Part shown: positions 35,766 to 49,150 of the stretch, piece by piece
Layout: each line of letters starts with the position of its first letter
Numbering within the stretch: position 1 is the stretch's first letter
DNA from: Pagrus major
Lineage: Eukaryota; Chordata; Actinopteri; Spariformes; Sparidae
DNA: 64,000 nucleotides
NCBI RefSeq assembly: GCF_040436345.1
Contig: NC_133216.1
Coordinates: 3,639,533 to 3,703,532 of the forward strand
Direction of reading: 5' to 3'
The notes under the pieces: model-generated
The model's database searches: none
What the model saw: the letters and a program-made list of their open reading frames with translations, nothing else
Told to the model about the DNA's origin: nothing
Position numbers and translations under genes: made by a program

Positions 35766-36534
35766 CAGTGAAAATCATTAAAATCTGCTGCTAATGTGGC
35801 TGACAGGACTAAAAACCCTGCAAAAACCTGGAAAAACACAGATTTCCAAACTATCCTCTGAAACACTGCTCACTACTTTAACGTGGGTCTGAACAATCTC
35901 CCTCTCGACATTGCTGCTTTGTCGGTGGGTATCAAAGGAGACACTCCCAGTTGTCAAACAGAAGCTCGCCTGCTACTGATCAGTGTGCTATAAGCAGGAC
36001 CAGGCCCTGCTGGGCAGCTGACCAGAGGGGGCAACAGGAGTGGTGGGGCATTTGGCCTGCTAAAGTCTGCCATAGCCTTCTCTTCTTGTTTTTCTACAAA
36101 ACACTGCACCCAGCTCAGCCCAGTTACTCTAGAAAAGAAAAGAACAAAAACAAAAACAACAAGGAAAGTTAAAAACAAAGCAATTAAAAGATACAGGGAA
36201 TGTGAAGGCCAGAAGGGGACAGTGGGTTGATGTGCTGAGTGAGAGGGCGATCTGGGTGGGTCATAAGTTAGAGGGCATGAGTCATGCTGCCGAGCTCACG
36301 ATCTGCAGTATTAATAAAGCCTTTCACAGCAGGAGTGTTTGAAGTCGAGCAGGACCCGCCCAGGAACACACCAAGAAGAGCCAAGTTCACACACAGCCTC
36401 TGCACCAACACAGAACTTCAACACAACACAACACTCTCCTGCTAACAGTGCAAAGACATCAGGATAAAATGGCAAAATGGATATTTATGTGTAATTTACA
36501 ACGTGGTGCAAAGCCAGCAGGAGAGTGAAAAACA

Positions 36535-36790
36535 ACAACAAATTGCAGTATGGCCAAGGGCATTAACGAAAACTCAAGAGGATACAATTTTTTGATATAA
36601 CACAGGATACTAATGTCATACTGTAGTGCTGCAGAGATGTCCTGCCCTACAAATCCTGTTCTCTAGATGTAAGAAAACATGTTTGTTTGGAATAGATCCC
36701 CAGAAATGTCACATAATCATCGATTTAATAGTTTTTCTTCAGTAAAACGTATACATTTGATACAAATTCCCACATGTCTAAATCATAATA
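36535..36790. repeat. Dispersed repeat with diverged copy at 40105-40320
   Basis: Ordered blocks ATTGCAGTATGGCCA, ATACTAATGTCATACTGTAG, GTGCTGCAGAGATGTCC and a CAAATC-TGTTT block match the 40105-40320 interval (AATGTGGCCAGGTGCAGTAT, GGTATACTGTCATTAC, GTGCTACAGAGATGACC). Diverged, unnamed and non-coding. Confidence 0.5.
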
Positions 36791-37010
36791 TTGTTTTACC
36801 AGCCCTGCACTCATGCACAAGTACCCAAATGCTTTTTCAAGCAAATCAAACTGGTTAGGATGGAAGAAAACAGCAGAGCTCTTATCCTGAGGCATAGTGT
36901 TTATTGTGTAACCTAATAGCTTTATTTTATAAATTTATATCTGTTGTCATCGCATTTTAATGAGAACAAAGGACAAAAATATAATCACCATGAAACAAAT
37001 AGACGACTCA

Positions 37011-37111
37011 CACACTGCAGGGCTCCAATATCCAAATTATTTAATGCACCAAATTAACTTTGGTACCTTGGTGCATTAAAAAATGTGGATATTGGAGCTC
37101 CGCAGTGTTCG
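37011..37111. mobile_element. Short palindromic MITE
   Basis: Arms of about 42 bp (CTCCAATATCCAAATTATTT with AATGCACCAA, and its reverse complement TTGGTGCATT onward to ATATTGGAGCTCCGC) flank a 15-base loop. The near-perfect inverted repeat with no coding content fits a fold-back MITE; a few mismatches show age. The superfamily is not determined. Confidence 0.7.
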
Positions 37112-39461
37112 AGCTGTCTGTTTGTTTCCTGTTATGCTAATTTTCACCTTCGCCCCTGGTCTTTTTGGCTTGGATATACTTGAAAGTGACATCAGCACTA
37201 AAAGATGCTACCATAGAGCAGTGAAGTTAGTCCCATAGTAAGATACATGTTCACTGACTTCTCTGGAAAGAAACAAAACAAAAAACAACAGGGTTCGTCT
37301 CCACCCAGCTACCAACTCTGGATTTTATAACTGTCAGTACAACTCATAACAGTGAGGTTGCAACACTGGTGATAAATGCCTCTTTCCAGTCCTAATGAGT
37401 CTGGTGACAACAGAGAAGAGGCGAATAAATCACTGTAGAGGCCCATCATTAGTGTTCGGCTGAAACAGCAATACGGTCAATCAATGCATCTGGGCCACAG
37501 ATAGTAACTACTGCCTTAAGGAAGAGTGAGATTAATGAAGACTGGAGGAGGTGGCTGGAGACATTATAGTATCACCTACAGAATAATATAAACCAATATG
37601 TACATGCACCCTATGAGTAGATCTACTGATGGGAACAGTTAGAGCCGTTACTTTATGACCTGGGTCGTAATAAACTTATTGAAAGCATAAAGAGTTTCAA
37701 CAGGCTGTAAATCAGGACAAAAATCATCATGTGGGGATTAAGAATGACACTGAGTGTCTTACTTTCCCAGACAGCGGTCTGGCTGTGAATCATGGAGGAT
37801 TGTGGCTTTCAAATCCTGAGCCCTTTCCTTCATCTGGAGATATCTGGGACTCTTAGCTCAAGGGCTCCGAGTGAAAAACAAGATTTTACTGCTGCTGTTA
37901 TGAGCCAAGACACGATAAGGTTTAAATGTAACAGAGGCAGTGAAACAAACAGCAGAGAGATTACTCTGACCTCAAAGATCCTGTTTGATCTGAGAGAACT
38001 TCATTCACTAGGTGGCATGATGTCGTTGACTGTTTGTAACACGAATAAATACAACTGTGTGGGTGCAAATGCAGGGTTTTGACTCACAATGTGAGCCTGG
38101 GTATACTACTCAGTGGATGATAAATGCACATGCAGTTTCAGGAAATAATAAAGAGATGTGAAGAAAATTACAGCCTAGCACATTGTTAAAAATGAGAATG
38201 TGAATCAGTGCAGATTGAAGATTATTACTAGACAGTACTGACAGACAGAGAGGCAGACAGGTGTTTAAGGGAACAGGTGAGCTGCAGGCGAGCACCAGGC
38301 ATACAGTGAAAGGAGAGTGATTAACAGCTGCAGCAGGTGTATGGTCACTCCTCCCTGACCCAGGCAGCACCTGGGGCTCAACTGAGCACACTCCCCCTCC
38401 ACATCCCAGTGCCATAAAACAGGACACACTGTGTGAGAACCACAGGAGGATGAGGGCAACAGGTGTCTGCTCCTCCTCACCACCTTGGATGATCTGTCTT
38501 ATGTAAAGCTTTTATGAAATATGGAACATTGAATTAAATGGAAACACAAAGAAAGATTTAACAGGTTTTAGAGCTGACTAAACTCCCAGTTTTTTTCTCA
38601 GGGTTGAATTCATCTGCATGTTCAGTTTATGACTTTTAAGACCTGTGAACATCTTTTTACATGCAAATAAAAATGTCAGAGAGAGTCACCCACAAATAAA
38701 ACAGTGGAAAGAGTGTGACAATGCAACCAGTTAGATTTCAAGAACTAGAACGACTAACTATCAAACAAAAGCACCAGAGTTTGCGTTAATAACTTTTCTG
38801 CCATGGCCACCACAGTTATAATTAAAAAAAGAAAATTCACAGAATAAAACAAAACACTCTAAATACTATAGTTTTAACACAGTTTAAACTTTTTGTTATC
38901 AATTGATGGTTTATATAAAAACTATTTTTAGGGAGGTGCTGCAGCCGTGTTTAAAAGGTCATGAAAAATTAGCCTCTCTTAAAGCACTATCTAAAAAAAG
39001 GAACAGCAGATTGTCTATTTATTAACAAAACACTTCAGTAATACCGTTGATATGGAAAAAACTCCTACATTTCAACTCCTACAAATTTCCAGTGATACTA
39101 GTGGAAAAAGTTCCTCTGGAGCCCTATGACACCTGTTAAGAGTTGCACACAGCCTGTTCCAACTACTGCAGCCACTTGACACTGATGAAGTAAAACAAGG
39201 AATTAATAACAAACCTTAAATGCTTCCAAAAAAAAGTCACAGCATCAAGTTAAAGTTATTATTGAATATTACTGTTACATCTCTGCTAATAAAAGTCAAC
39301 ACTCAAAGATGAAGGTGTGCCCACCTCGAGTCAAGGTATAAATTATGTCTTGCAAGTGGGACTTGGCTTTGGACAGAGAAATCTTATCGTAGGCTTTTAA
39401 TTTGAGGAGACGAACTACACTGCTGCACCCACCACCATCCGCTCTAATGCTCTCTCTTTCT

Positions 39462-39465
39462 CACA

Positions 39466-39553
<88 letters not shown>
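39462..39553. repeat. (CA)n microsatellite, about 45 units
   Basis: A long CA tract with one T interruption near its start, in the pak4 5' intron. The Cys-Val open frame on the minus strand is an artefact. Confidence 0.97.
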
Positions 39554-39557
<4 letters not shown>

Positions 39558-41559
39558 CACCAGAAGCTATAAAAGGGCCCCTCCTCTCACAGAGTAAAAC
39601 AAGCATGTCCCTCCCTGAACACAACAATCACTGTAGTTATAGCTCTTCTGTTCTTTCCCCTCCCTCCTACTAAAAATCCATCACTAACTCATCACTGTCC
39701 CTCCTCCACCGCCCCACCATTACTCTCAAACTCCCTCTGCTCTCCTTCCCCGTTAACACTCTCCCACCATCCCCCAAACTTTTCCTTTCTCTCTCCTCGA
39801 CTCACCCTCTCTCCCCAACTCTCTCCCTTCACATTGCTCCATTGCCGCCCATGCATGCCTGGCTGAACAGTGAGAAAGCCTGTCCGGTTAGTGGGCCAGA
39901 GCCAGGCTGATGAGCTCTGGGTGAAGCTGCTGTCTCTGGCCTGATTCAAGTGTTGTACATGGGTGGTCCACTCTCTGAAAGACGCCGCCAGCCACAACAA
40001 CATTATTTAGCTGCGATGATACAGTCGAGTATGAAACAGTTCTGAATTGGATCCAGATCCAAATTTATAAAGGCTGTGAATTTATTAGGAAAAATTAACA
40101 AATATTATCAAAAAATCACAATGTGGCCAGGTGCAGTATCCAAATCACAGGAACTGCAATTTATTGAGAAATGGTATACTGTCATTACATAATATTATGA
40201 ATGAAGCTTTGTGGTGCTACAGAGATGACCCGGCCTTCAAATCGTGCTTGTTTGGTACAGAAAACACGTAATTTTGATGTTTGTTTTCTTTACAGTTAAA
40301 ATCAAATGCAAGTATTACCAATTCCACTAAAACAGTTGCAAATAAATGCAATATAATCTTGCATAAGACACCATTACTTTGAAAACCACACACTACAAAG
40401 AGAGCATGCGTTACATATTTCCTCTCTCCACTATAATGATTTTCTGCCTGCGGCTCAACTTAGGCATACCTTGCATAACTATCTCCCTAAGAAGACACTA
40501 ACAACACCCAGGGGTTGAGAAGGTCAAGTAAACTTAAAATAAATAAATAAAATAAATCTTTACTGCAACGGCCATCTAGTCAAGATCTTGCTGAGCAAAT
40601 CATCCCTTCCACATGAGCACAAATATTAACAAAATACCCGTATTACAAGTTCTGATATTTCAAAACATAACATGAATATTGACGCTTAACTTCAATAGTC
40701 TGAACACTTCACATCCTCATGGCCGCTGTCATTGTTGTATCAGACAACTGCTCCCTCGTGAAGTCGACGTAAATTGATTTTGCCAAGTTAACAAGTAGGA
40801 ATTCCCACTTCTGAGCGGTTTGCCATTGAACCTTTTGTAATACGAGATCAGAATTTTACAAGATCCAAGTTGTCTGGAACGCAGCCTAAGTATCTGACAA
40901 GTGCGCTGCAGTATGTGGGGTGTGTGTCAGTCACCTGCCCGGCAGGGATGTGAGAGTCGATCTGAATGCTCCCTTCACTGGTGACAGAGGACAGTTGTCT
41001 TGGTGTGGTGGGACAGTTGGACAAAAACAACAATGTCATTGTCCATCACGATGTTTCATCGTGGACATCGCCATATGGCAATTCCATAGACATCGCCCAA
41101 CCCTTGTGTCTAATGCAAAAATTATGTTTTTGTACCACTGGAATAAGTTTAACTAATGTATAGAAACTGTCATGTACACATGCTACATACCTAATGGCTC
41201 TTCTTATCCAAGGCTAACAAATAGATACTCATGTAGTAGCTCTTCAGTGACAGAGACCACAGAGCTTCTGATTCAAAAAGTGAGATGCAGACCGACCTGT
41301 ACTCAGGTCACTGTTGTTGTTGTGGTGCTCTTACATTAGCCTGCTGCTGCTGAATCAGGGGTGATAATTAATAGCCTGTTCTTTCACTACTGCAAACACA
41401 GACAACCTCGCACACACACACACAAACACACAATCACACAGACATTCAGGACAGCACCTCTCTCCCAGCGTTTCCCAGATTTATACTGAGCTGTGCAAAC
41501 ATGACCTTGGAGCTACTGACTGCTCTAACGACCATCAGCCTGTTCACAACACAGGTGGA

Positions 41560-41810
41560 AAGTAACTAAGTAAATTTACTTAAGTACTGTACTTAAGTTC
41601 AGGGTTCATACTGATTTTTAAAAGTAAAATTTAAGTACATTTCAGGCACCTTTAAGATATCTTGAACAAAATGTCCAGCCTTTCTTATCACATCTAAAAT
41701 GCGAAAAATATATACAGAATTCCTACATACCCACAGCAATCAATCTATACGTTCACTTGTTTATTTTACCAGCTGTTCATATTAACTTTGATTGTATGAT
41801 TTTGTTCGTA
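41560..41810. repeat. Dispersed fish repeat (AAGTAACTAAGTA type) and neighbour copy
   Basis: GTGGAAAGTAACTAAGTAAA with TTACTTAAGTACTGTACTTA is the terminal phrase of a repeat familiar from percomorph genomes. Related TACTTAAGTA phrases occur near 52460, 53180, 56900 and 58080. The following 41715-41810 block is shared with 24725-24830. Confidence 0.55.
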
Positions 41811-42155
41811 TATCCGGGTTGTAACCGTACACCAATGCCATGCTTTGTTAGGACTTCGGTAAATCAGGAAATAAATTAACAATTTTGCTTTTAAAACAAC
41901 AATAACAGAGGCAGGCAAATAAATAATTACAGATTATAAAGAGATTTCATATCTAACTAACTGTAAAACCACATTAAACAGTTATGTTTGAAGCCCTGAG
42001 ACCACAGGTATTCAGGAAGCTGGTTCCACAGGTACGGAGCATCGAAACTAAAAGCTGCTTCACAAACAAACAAACAATCTGATAATGTCATAACTCATAA
42101 GGGACATTTTAATGCAGGATACTTTTGCTTTTGATACACCGCTGGTTCACAGCAC

Positions 42156-42192
42156 TGTGTGTGTGTGTGTGTGTGTGTGGGTGTGTGTGTGT
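42156..42192. repeat. (GT)n microsatellite
   Basis: About 18 GT units with one GG interruption. Confidence 0.95.
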
Positions 42193-43963
42193 CACTCTCA
42201 GGGTCTGCTTACATCTGTACACCATTACAGTAAATTAGGTAGATACAGAACTGGTTGTTACACTTCCTTCCCATGGCACAACCAGCTGATGTTTATATTA
42301 TGAGATCTCAAATGTTACAGCAGATAACAGCAGATTCAATCGGGTCAAAACAAAATGTCACACTGTTCTGATGGATTACACTTATGATCATCTGGATGTC
42401 CTGCCTCTTACAGTTTGTGTACACAGAATGCGTTTCAGTCTCACTATAGTTAGACCTTGAGGCTTTCTTTGGCTATCACTCTTTGACTTAAGACATCGGG
42501 GTCGCACTGCATATCAAAAACTACATTTATGACAGAAAAAGTGAATCCCTGAGTATGTTTAATGCTTATCATTTGAAGGAGCGGTTGTGATTAAATCACT
42601 ACAGTTTCATCTGAAAATATAACACTCACTGAGGAGCAGCTTGAAATCACAACACTGGAGGCAACCGACACAGGTGAGCAACTCTGGCCTAAACTTGACA
42701 GCAGTTAATCTATCGTAAAGTTGCATTCTCAAAGATTCACAGTATGACATCATACAGTATTATTATTATTATTATCATTATTTGCAGTGAGTATAGAGGC
42801 CTGCACATCCAAGCCTGTCAAACAGTGGGTACTGGACAGAAGCACAAGTAAAAAACACAAAAATAGAGTCTGCACACTATGCTCCAATGAATGTTTATTA
42901 CTTCCATGTGTGATGTTTCAGGCGCAAGCCCTTTAGTTGAACAAATGCTCTATTATAGGAAGTTAATACTGTACATAAGCAAATGTACATGGTATGACAG
43001 CTGTCACTTTTCACACCACGGTGTACCGCTGCAACCACACTGTATATTGTAATAACTATAACTGCAACTTGTGGTATTTAAATTTGATTTATTGAATCCC
43101 ATCCATTGCTCATCAGATCAATTTTAGTTTAAAAAAGTAACATTAATGACATAAAAATAACTTAAAATAGAGATTGAAATTGAAAGAGCTAATATGAAAG
43201 TTTGGCAAGACAGTTTAGATTTTTGCTTTGAGACACTTTCTGTCCTACAATAACAAACACGATCTGAAATATCTAAACCAAAATCTTTATTCTTCACAAG
43301 CTTCTCTTGTTCAAAAGTGAACAAACAGCACATCAGGCACCGACAATGCACACTCTCTCTGTACAACTCAGACTAGGAACTTCAAACGACTTGCTGCAAA
43401 ACAACATTAAATGCACAAAACTAACTTTGTGCACATCTGAGCACAAGTAGCCAACTTCCTACAGAGATAATAATAAATCAGTGTCTCCCCCTCGTCTCCA
43501 TGTGTCACCAACACTTGTGCACAGAGAGACAGATGACCGGGGTGGCTGAGGGTAACAGCTGTCCTGACAGTCACAAATATGAGCAGTCAGTAACAGGTTT
43601 GAATGGAAACAGTCAGGGAGGAGGGAGGAGAGATAAGAGTCACACAGTCAGTCGGTTCCCAGCAGCCCAGGGCTGTCTGTAAAACACAAAATCATCCCTC
43701 ACTGCGGCTGCCTGCTTTCACACAAGCCAAACAATAAAGTTATTATGCATTTTTCTGACTCACAGTTTAATCCCTGCTGTGAGATTTTAACAACAGAGTT
43801 TTATTGTTGTGGCCCAGATTAACTTTCGCTCGGTGCCAGCAAACGCAGCAGCCACACCACAAGTTGTGTTAACTTTCCTTACGAGTTAAAAAAAAAAAAA
43901 AACACACAACACGACGATTTAAACGTGTGCAAAAAACATCTATTTTCCGTCGGGAGTACTCAC

Positions 43964-44300
43964 TTTAAGTCGCAGGTACTCTTCGAGCCAGCAGCAACAC
44001 GCACTATCCACCTGATCTCATGTCGGAAACGCAGCTGAGGACGAGGAGGGGGAAAAAAAACACACACACACAGAGACTCCCTGCAGCAACAAAGTTGTTT
44101 CCGCGAACAAATTCAACTCAGTTCAACCCGTCGGAGGCGTCGTTACGTCCTCCTGAAGACACGGACACGGACACGGCGACGGATAGCGGACAAAAACACA
44201 GGAGAAAAATCAAAGTGTTGTAGCTTCGGGCTGTAAATACAAAGTGTGTCGCATTCCTATGGTTTCAGCAAAACGCGGCCCAGTATCATGACGTCACCGA
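43964..44300 (-). promoter_or_regulatory. pak4: Candidate pak4 non-coding first exon and promoter A
   Basis: A CpG-richer interval. On the minus strand it ends at a strong donor, CTTAAA|GTGAGTAC (exon end 43964), and the next acceptor in that direction that leads to coding sequence is the one before the pak4 ATG (33978). The exon would contain a five-codon upstream ORF (MRSGG). A perfect CRE, TGACGTCA, lies at 44289-44296 and a second at 44470-44477. Assignment to pak4 is by strand and position and needs transcript data. Confidence 0.55.
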
Positions 44301-44477
44301 GAGAGAGAGAGAGAGAGAGAGGGTGGGAGGGAGGGAGGGAGGGAGGGAGGGAGAGCGAGAGAGTAGCACGGATCTGTTAGCATCATTATGTGATGTCAAA
44401 TAAAAGTTAAACACAAAAAAGACACTCGAGTCTTTTTCTCGCTCCTTCCTCCCTGTCACACAATGAACGTGACGTCA
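44289..44477. promoter_or_regulatory. Two perfect CRE palindromes
   Basis: TGACGTCA occurs at 44289-44296 and again at 44470-44477 (within ACGTGACGTCACGG). These are full-consensus CREB/ATF sites 181 bp apart, in a GC-richer promoter-like setting. Binding is not shown by sequence alone. Confidence 0.75.
44299..44355. repeat. (GA)n and (GGGA)n purine tract
   Basis: A GAGAGA tract (44299-44321) runs into a GGGA tetranucleotide tract (about 44326-44355). This polypurine block lies directly between the two CREs upstream of the candidate pak4 first exon. Confidence 0.95.
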
Positions 44478-44554
44478 CGGTGTGCATGTTGTCACCTGTC
44501 AGGTGATGTTTTCTTCCTGACTGCAGCACTTCCCTTTTTCTGGGATGATTTCAG

Positions 44555-44965
44555 GGCTGTGACTGCTTTCGTTTTCAATTAATCCACCGATTTTTTTTTT
44601 TTTTTTTTTTTTCAAATTACTGATGAATATGAACATGAAATGTCAGAAAGTAGCGATAAATGTCATAATTCTGTCCGACATATTGCAATGATCCCTAAAA
44701 TATGGTTATTGGAGGCTGGATATGTTAAAGTTTAACAATCAACTTTACATCTTTTTGTCAATTGAAAGAAAATAAATGCCAATTACATTTTCAAGCTACT
44801 TAAAGATGAGGATTTGCTGTTTGTCTTTGTCATTTATGTCGGTTAATGAGTCTTATGATGAGCATTTTTTCTTTTTTTTTTACAATTTTTTGACAGTTAA
44901 TGGACCGAACGATTAATTGTGAAAGTAATCGTCAGATGAATTAAAGTAATCGTTAGTTGCAGCAC
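44555..44965 (-). repeat. ATTAATCG-type dispersed repeat with poly-T
   Basis: Inverted relative to other copies: it reads CGTTAGTTGCAGCAC at the right end and TTTCAATTAATCCACCGA at the left, followed by a 22-T run (44591-44612). Internal phrases such as GAGGATTTGCTGTTTGTCTT and GTCATTTATG correspond to the family's core. Confidence 0.65.
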
Positions 44966-47900
44966 AACTGTTGGCACATGACTCGCTTGTGACTCATTTT
45001 AGCACAACAGTCTCTGACGGCATGCCTCAAATTATTGCTATTCATAGCAGTCTGATCAAGACAAGCGACTGTGAAATACTATGTCTGCATGCTAATATAA
45101 ACATGTCCATCAGCAAAGACATTACAGACGACTGAGTCAAGGCTAATTGACAAAAACGCAACATAACTTTGGGCAACAATGGCCGATGAATTGTGTCAGC
45201 AATGTTGTTTTAGCCATATACCTACACGCTGCTGTGCGTTGGTTACTTACTCTTGTTGCCAATCAAAACAGCACAAATAGTTACATAGTTTAAAAACAGA
45301 ATAAATGCTTGTTTCAGAGAATATTAGAGAATTATTGTGAACACAAGATGCCTGAAACTGATTACACAGACGTATCTTCCATGTTTTATACTGTGCTTCC
45401 TAAATCAAATCTAATACCACAGAAAATAGCTATTTTACACCAAATATCGGATCAATTAATAACAGCTGTCTGAGTGAGTCTTTGTTTCCTTATCTATCTA
45501 CTATGTAAAAGACTTCAAGGTGTCAGGGTCAATCAGGAAAAGGCCCGGTGACATTCCTTTGTAAGTAAAAATACAACAGGAACAGGTCCGCTCAACGTAT
45601 CCCAGCCAGATACACACAAACCTGCCAATGCCGAGGCCGAATTCAAACAAAGCATGCAGTGTTGCAGCCAATGAGGGCTCACTTCCAGGAGCAGGTTGTG
45701 GAATGTGGAAAGGTCAATGATAAAGACGGCAGAGAGAGCACGACGTAGAGCGCACACATATTTCAGCACACATAGTAGCAGCTAGTTCGACTGAGCACAG
45801 GACCTTCAGACCTTTGCTTCCCCTGCGCTGACTGGCAGACACACACAAATGTTACGTCATGTTTACTACGAGGAGTTCATGAGCTACCTACAAGTTCAAG
45901 GATAGTGTCAAAGGTCAGCAGACACAAAAACACTACATAGATCTAGTGAAAGAGAGAGAGTGATCAAGTATACAAAACAATAAATGCAAAGATCTTGTGC
46001 TCTGTGAGTTTGAGTTTTACATTACTTTGAACTCAACTACTCCCATGATAACTTGTTGGTGCTCCTGCACAATGTTAGTGTTACTTCAAACATCAAAGCA
46101 TACTGTAAAACATGATTCAGCTGCGGCACCATCATTACATGGTGATGGCATGTTGTCCTAAACACAGACAATGAGGTGATGTTGTTGTGAAGAAGTCAAA
46201 CATCATATCAATGTGCCCTGTAATCAGTGAGGCCAGTCATCATCTCTCCATCAACTGCTCTGAGATTTACTGTCTGCACGACAGTTCGGCCAAATACAGC
46301 AGATTAGTGACTGTTACTCAGACTAGAAACATAGTGGAGATAAGAAATTGTGATCGGATGGACTGCTGGTAAATACCCATGTAACTGTAATCAGCTGTAA
46401 AAATATTGGCAATGAAAGTGATGTGACAACATTTACCACTTTGTTGCTCATTAGCTACTGAAGGCTTGTCATCAAAGTTTGGACTTTTCACCCCAAAAAA
46501 CATTCCAGCTTGATTCACTGGGTCACTAAGAAATAATGACTTGGACTACACTTTAGAAAACTATAACTTTCTATACAAAAAGGTAAATAAAATAACATTT
46601 AAACTTAAACTTCACGAAGGGTTAGGATCCAGAGACAATACCTGCATCTGTACTTAGTTAGAGAGCAGAGACAACAGTCCTACCTGTGTCACCCAGACTA
46701 TTCCAGTATCAAGGAAAAGCAAAAATCATCAATAAAAATGCAGCTTTTTTCCTCGTTTTACCTGCCTTTATGACAAACTGCCAATCACTAGCACTGCAAC
46801 ACCAGTGCTACTGAGGTTACATGGCGCTTCCATCCAGAACCATCTTTGTATTGTGTGCATGTCTGTGTGTGTGCGTGAGTGTGTTTGTGAAACCTCCATA
46901 TCTCTGCGAACGTACAGGCCCAAGCTTGATTTTTTCAGCTGTGAATAAACCAACTGTACGTGCAAACACAAGAACAAAACTAATCACTCTGTTGCTGCGT
47001 TTTTTTTGCATGTGGATTAATTAATCTAAAAGCAGGGCATATAATGAACTATAAACATCAAAGTATGATGACAGAAACAAAAATGAGAAGAAGAGGAAAA
47101 GTTTAAAGACTTTGAACAAAAATGTTCCGGAGAAAAACTTGGAAAAACCTTAGTTGTTATTTTGGTCATTCTTTGGCCTTGATAAAAGCTACCAGAGCCA
47201 GCCCGATACTGGATTTCTAATTTAAGGTCAGCACGATAGCATCAGCAAACTCTGATTTGTTTATTTTCCCTACATAAATTAATTCAACTTAGTTTCACTC
47301 TAGATTTTTCCCCTGGGCATCCACGCCCTCCAGGCAGTCCCCAGTTTGAGAACCACTGCTCTTTACACGGTACACAAAGCTGGCCTGAAACCCAGACTAA
47401 ATGGTTCGAACTAAGTCTCAAAAATAGGCTATTGTTATGAAATTGAATATTTCTTTTATTCATACGGTGTTCTTGTCTCTGTTCTTGAGCACCTAGAGGG
47501 CTGTGTTGATGTTGGCTGCTGCAGTCATTCCAGAGAGGATTTTCTTTCCTCTAAGGCAATAAGCCTGGCCCTTTCTGCCTGTTACAGGGAAGAATCATAA
47601 TGTAGGCTCTGATATGACCCTCAGCATGTTTTTCTTTTTTCCGACTCCTTCTCTTCCCCACCCAGGGCTTATTTAATCCAGACAGCTTAGCTTGATCTTC
47701 TGTCTCCAGACACTTTTAAGCTTTTTTTTTTTTTGAGGGGTTGAATGCTACAGTCTGTGAATAATTTTTAGTCAATGAGCAACTGTAGCTGTTTTCCATG
47801 AAGTCCTCTTGCTTCTGCAGACAAAAAAAACTTATTATGTATGTTTGATAAACTATTCTGTCAAAAAATGAGAAAAAGCAGAAAGAAATCAAGGACTTAA

Positions 47901-48088
47901 TGAGATAATAGCCAAAAATACAAGAACAGAGAATAAAAGTTCATCCACTCCAAGTTCTTCTTGTTCTCTCTTCCAGTTTTTTTTCCCTCCATCACTGATA
48001 TGAGGTGGAGTCGGGGGGTTTTACTTGCAGTAATCCACTGCTGTGTTTTCTCTGCAGATCTGGTTGTTTGGTTTGTTGGCTCTGCACC

Positions 48089-48291
48089 TCGACTCCCCCC
48101 TTCACAGACTCTGTCTCTGGACTGTCCACAAACACCCAGACCTACCTGGCTGCATAAAAAAAAACTATCCTCTTTTATCTTTGCTCTCTCTCGACTCCCC
48201 CCTTCACAGACTCTGTCTCTGGACTGTCCACAAACACCCAGACCTACCTGGCTGCAAAAAAAAAACTATCCTCTTTTATCTTTGCTCTCTC
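48089..48291. repeat. 102-bp tandem duplication
   Basis: Two near-identical 102-bp units start TCGACTCCCCCCTTCACAGA at 48089 and 48191 and differ mainly in the A-run (CATAAAAAAAAAC against CAAAAAAAAAAC). High identity implies a recent event. Because 102 is divisible by three, an open frame runs through both. Confidence 0.9.
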
Positions 48292-48854
48292 TCCCTCTCA
48301 TATCACTTGACTCATCGCTCTCTCTCACTCTCAGTCCATCCCCCCGTCTTTTTAAACCCAATGCCATCTTTTTCTGAGACACCCGATAGCAGGAGAAAGG
48401 TGAGACTTTTAATGTTTGCATGCTTGCTCACCCACTACAGCATAAACTCGACCAGCAAGGACACAAAGAGGATAGAACAAAATGGAAGAAAATGAATGGG
48501 AGGGTACAAATCACAGCAAACCAGTTATACCTAATGATGATTTTCATTATCAATTTAATCACATAAAAAAAAGTATCATTCACATGATAAAAAGTTAGTG
48601 TACAGTAATAAATTATCATAAATGGCTAGTCTGACCGGCAGACAAGCAGCTTTTGGCTTTCTGAAGCTGTAACTAGCAAATATGACTGATAGATACAAAA
48701 TTAACTGCTTGCATCTTTATAAATTAACCAATTACAACAAACACATTTTCTAGTTTCTTTAATGCTCCTCATGTCATCACATTTAATAAATGTAATCAGA
48801 ATATCAGCCAGTCCAAAAACTGAACTACTACTAACAACTGGATGTCTTCTATTT

Positions 48855-49150
48855 AGGGTTACAACTAATGATTATTTTAATTATAGATTAATCTGACAAT
48901 TATTATCACAATTAATCAAATAATTATCCAGTCTTCAAATTTTCCAACCAGTCAAAAACCCAAAGAATCTTCATTTACAGTCAGAAGTGACAAAGAAAAG
49001 CAGAAAATCCTGACATTTACGAAACTGTTACCAGCAAATGTTTGACAGTTTTGCTTGAAAATTGACATAAACAATGAATCGACTGACAAAACAGTTGGCA
49101 ATAAACTTTCTTTTGACTAATCCATTCATCGACTTATCATTGCAGCTCTA
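48855..49150 (+). repeat. ATTAATCG-type dispersed repeat copy
   Basis: Bounded by GGGTTACAACTAATGATTAT and ATCGACTTATCATTGCAGCT, with internal CCAGTCAAAAACCCAAAGAA and TTCATTTACAGTCAGAAGTG. Confidence 0.7.

Larger units (their letters stand above)
33979..43963 (-). other. pak4 5' intron (from the ATG exon to the 44-kb first exon)
   Basis: About 10 kb without a supportable coding exon. It contains a palindromic MITE (37011-37111), an ATTAATCG-type repeat (35530-35765), a long (CA) tract (39462-39553), a (GT) tract (42156-42192), and paired repeat families shared between 34330 and 42960, and between 36535 and 40105. Open frames at 38110-38427 and 39692-40003 have no splice or family support. 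Confidence 0.5.

Noticed and set aside
37011..37111. Hairpin considered as a microRNA precursor
   Set aside because: The arms are too long and too nearly perfect, and the pattern fits a palindromic MITE better.
39692..40003. 103-codon minus-strand open frame within the pak4 5' intron
   Set aside because: No family resemblance, no clear splice sites, low-complexity Glu/Gly-rich end.
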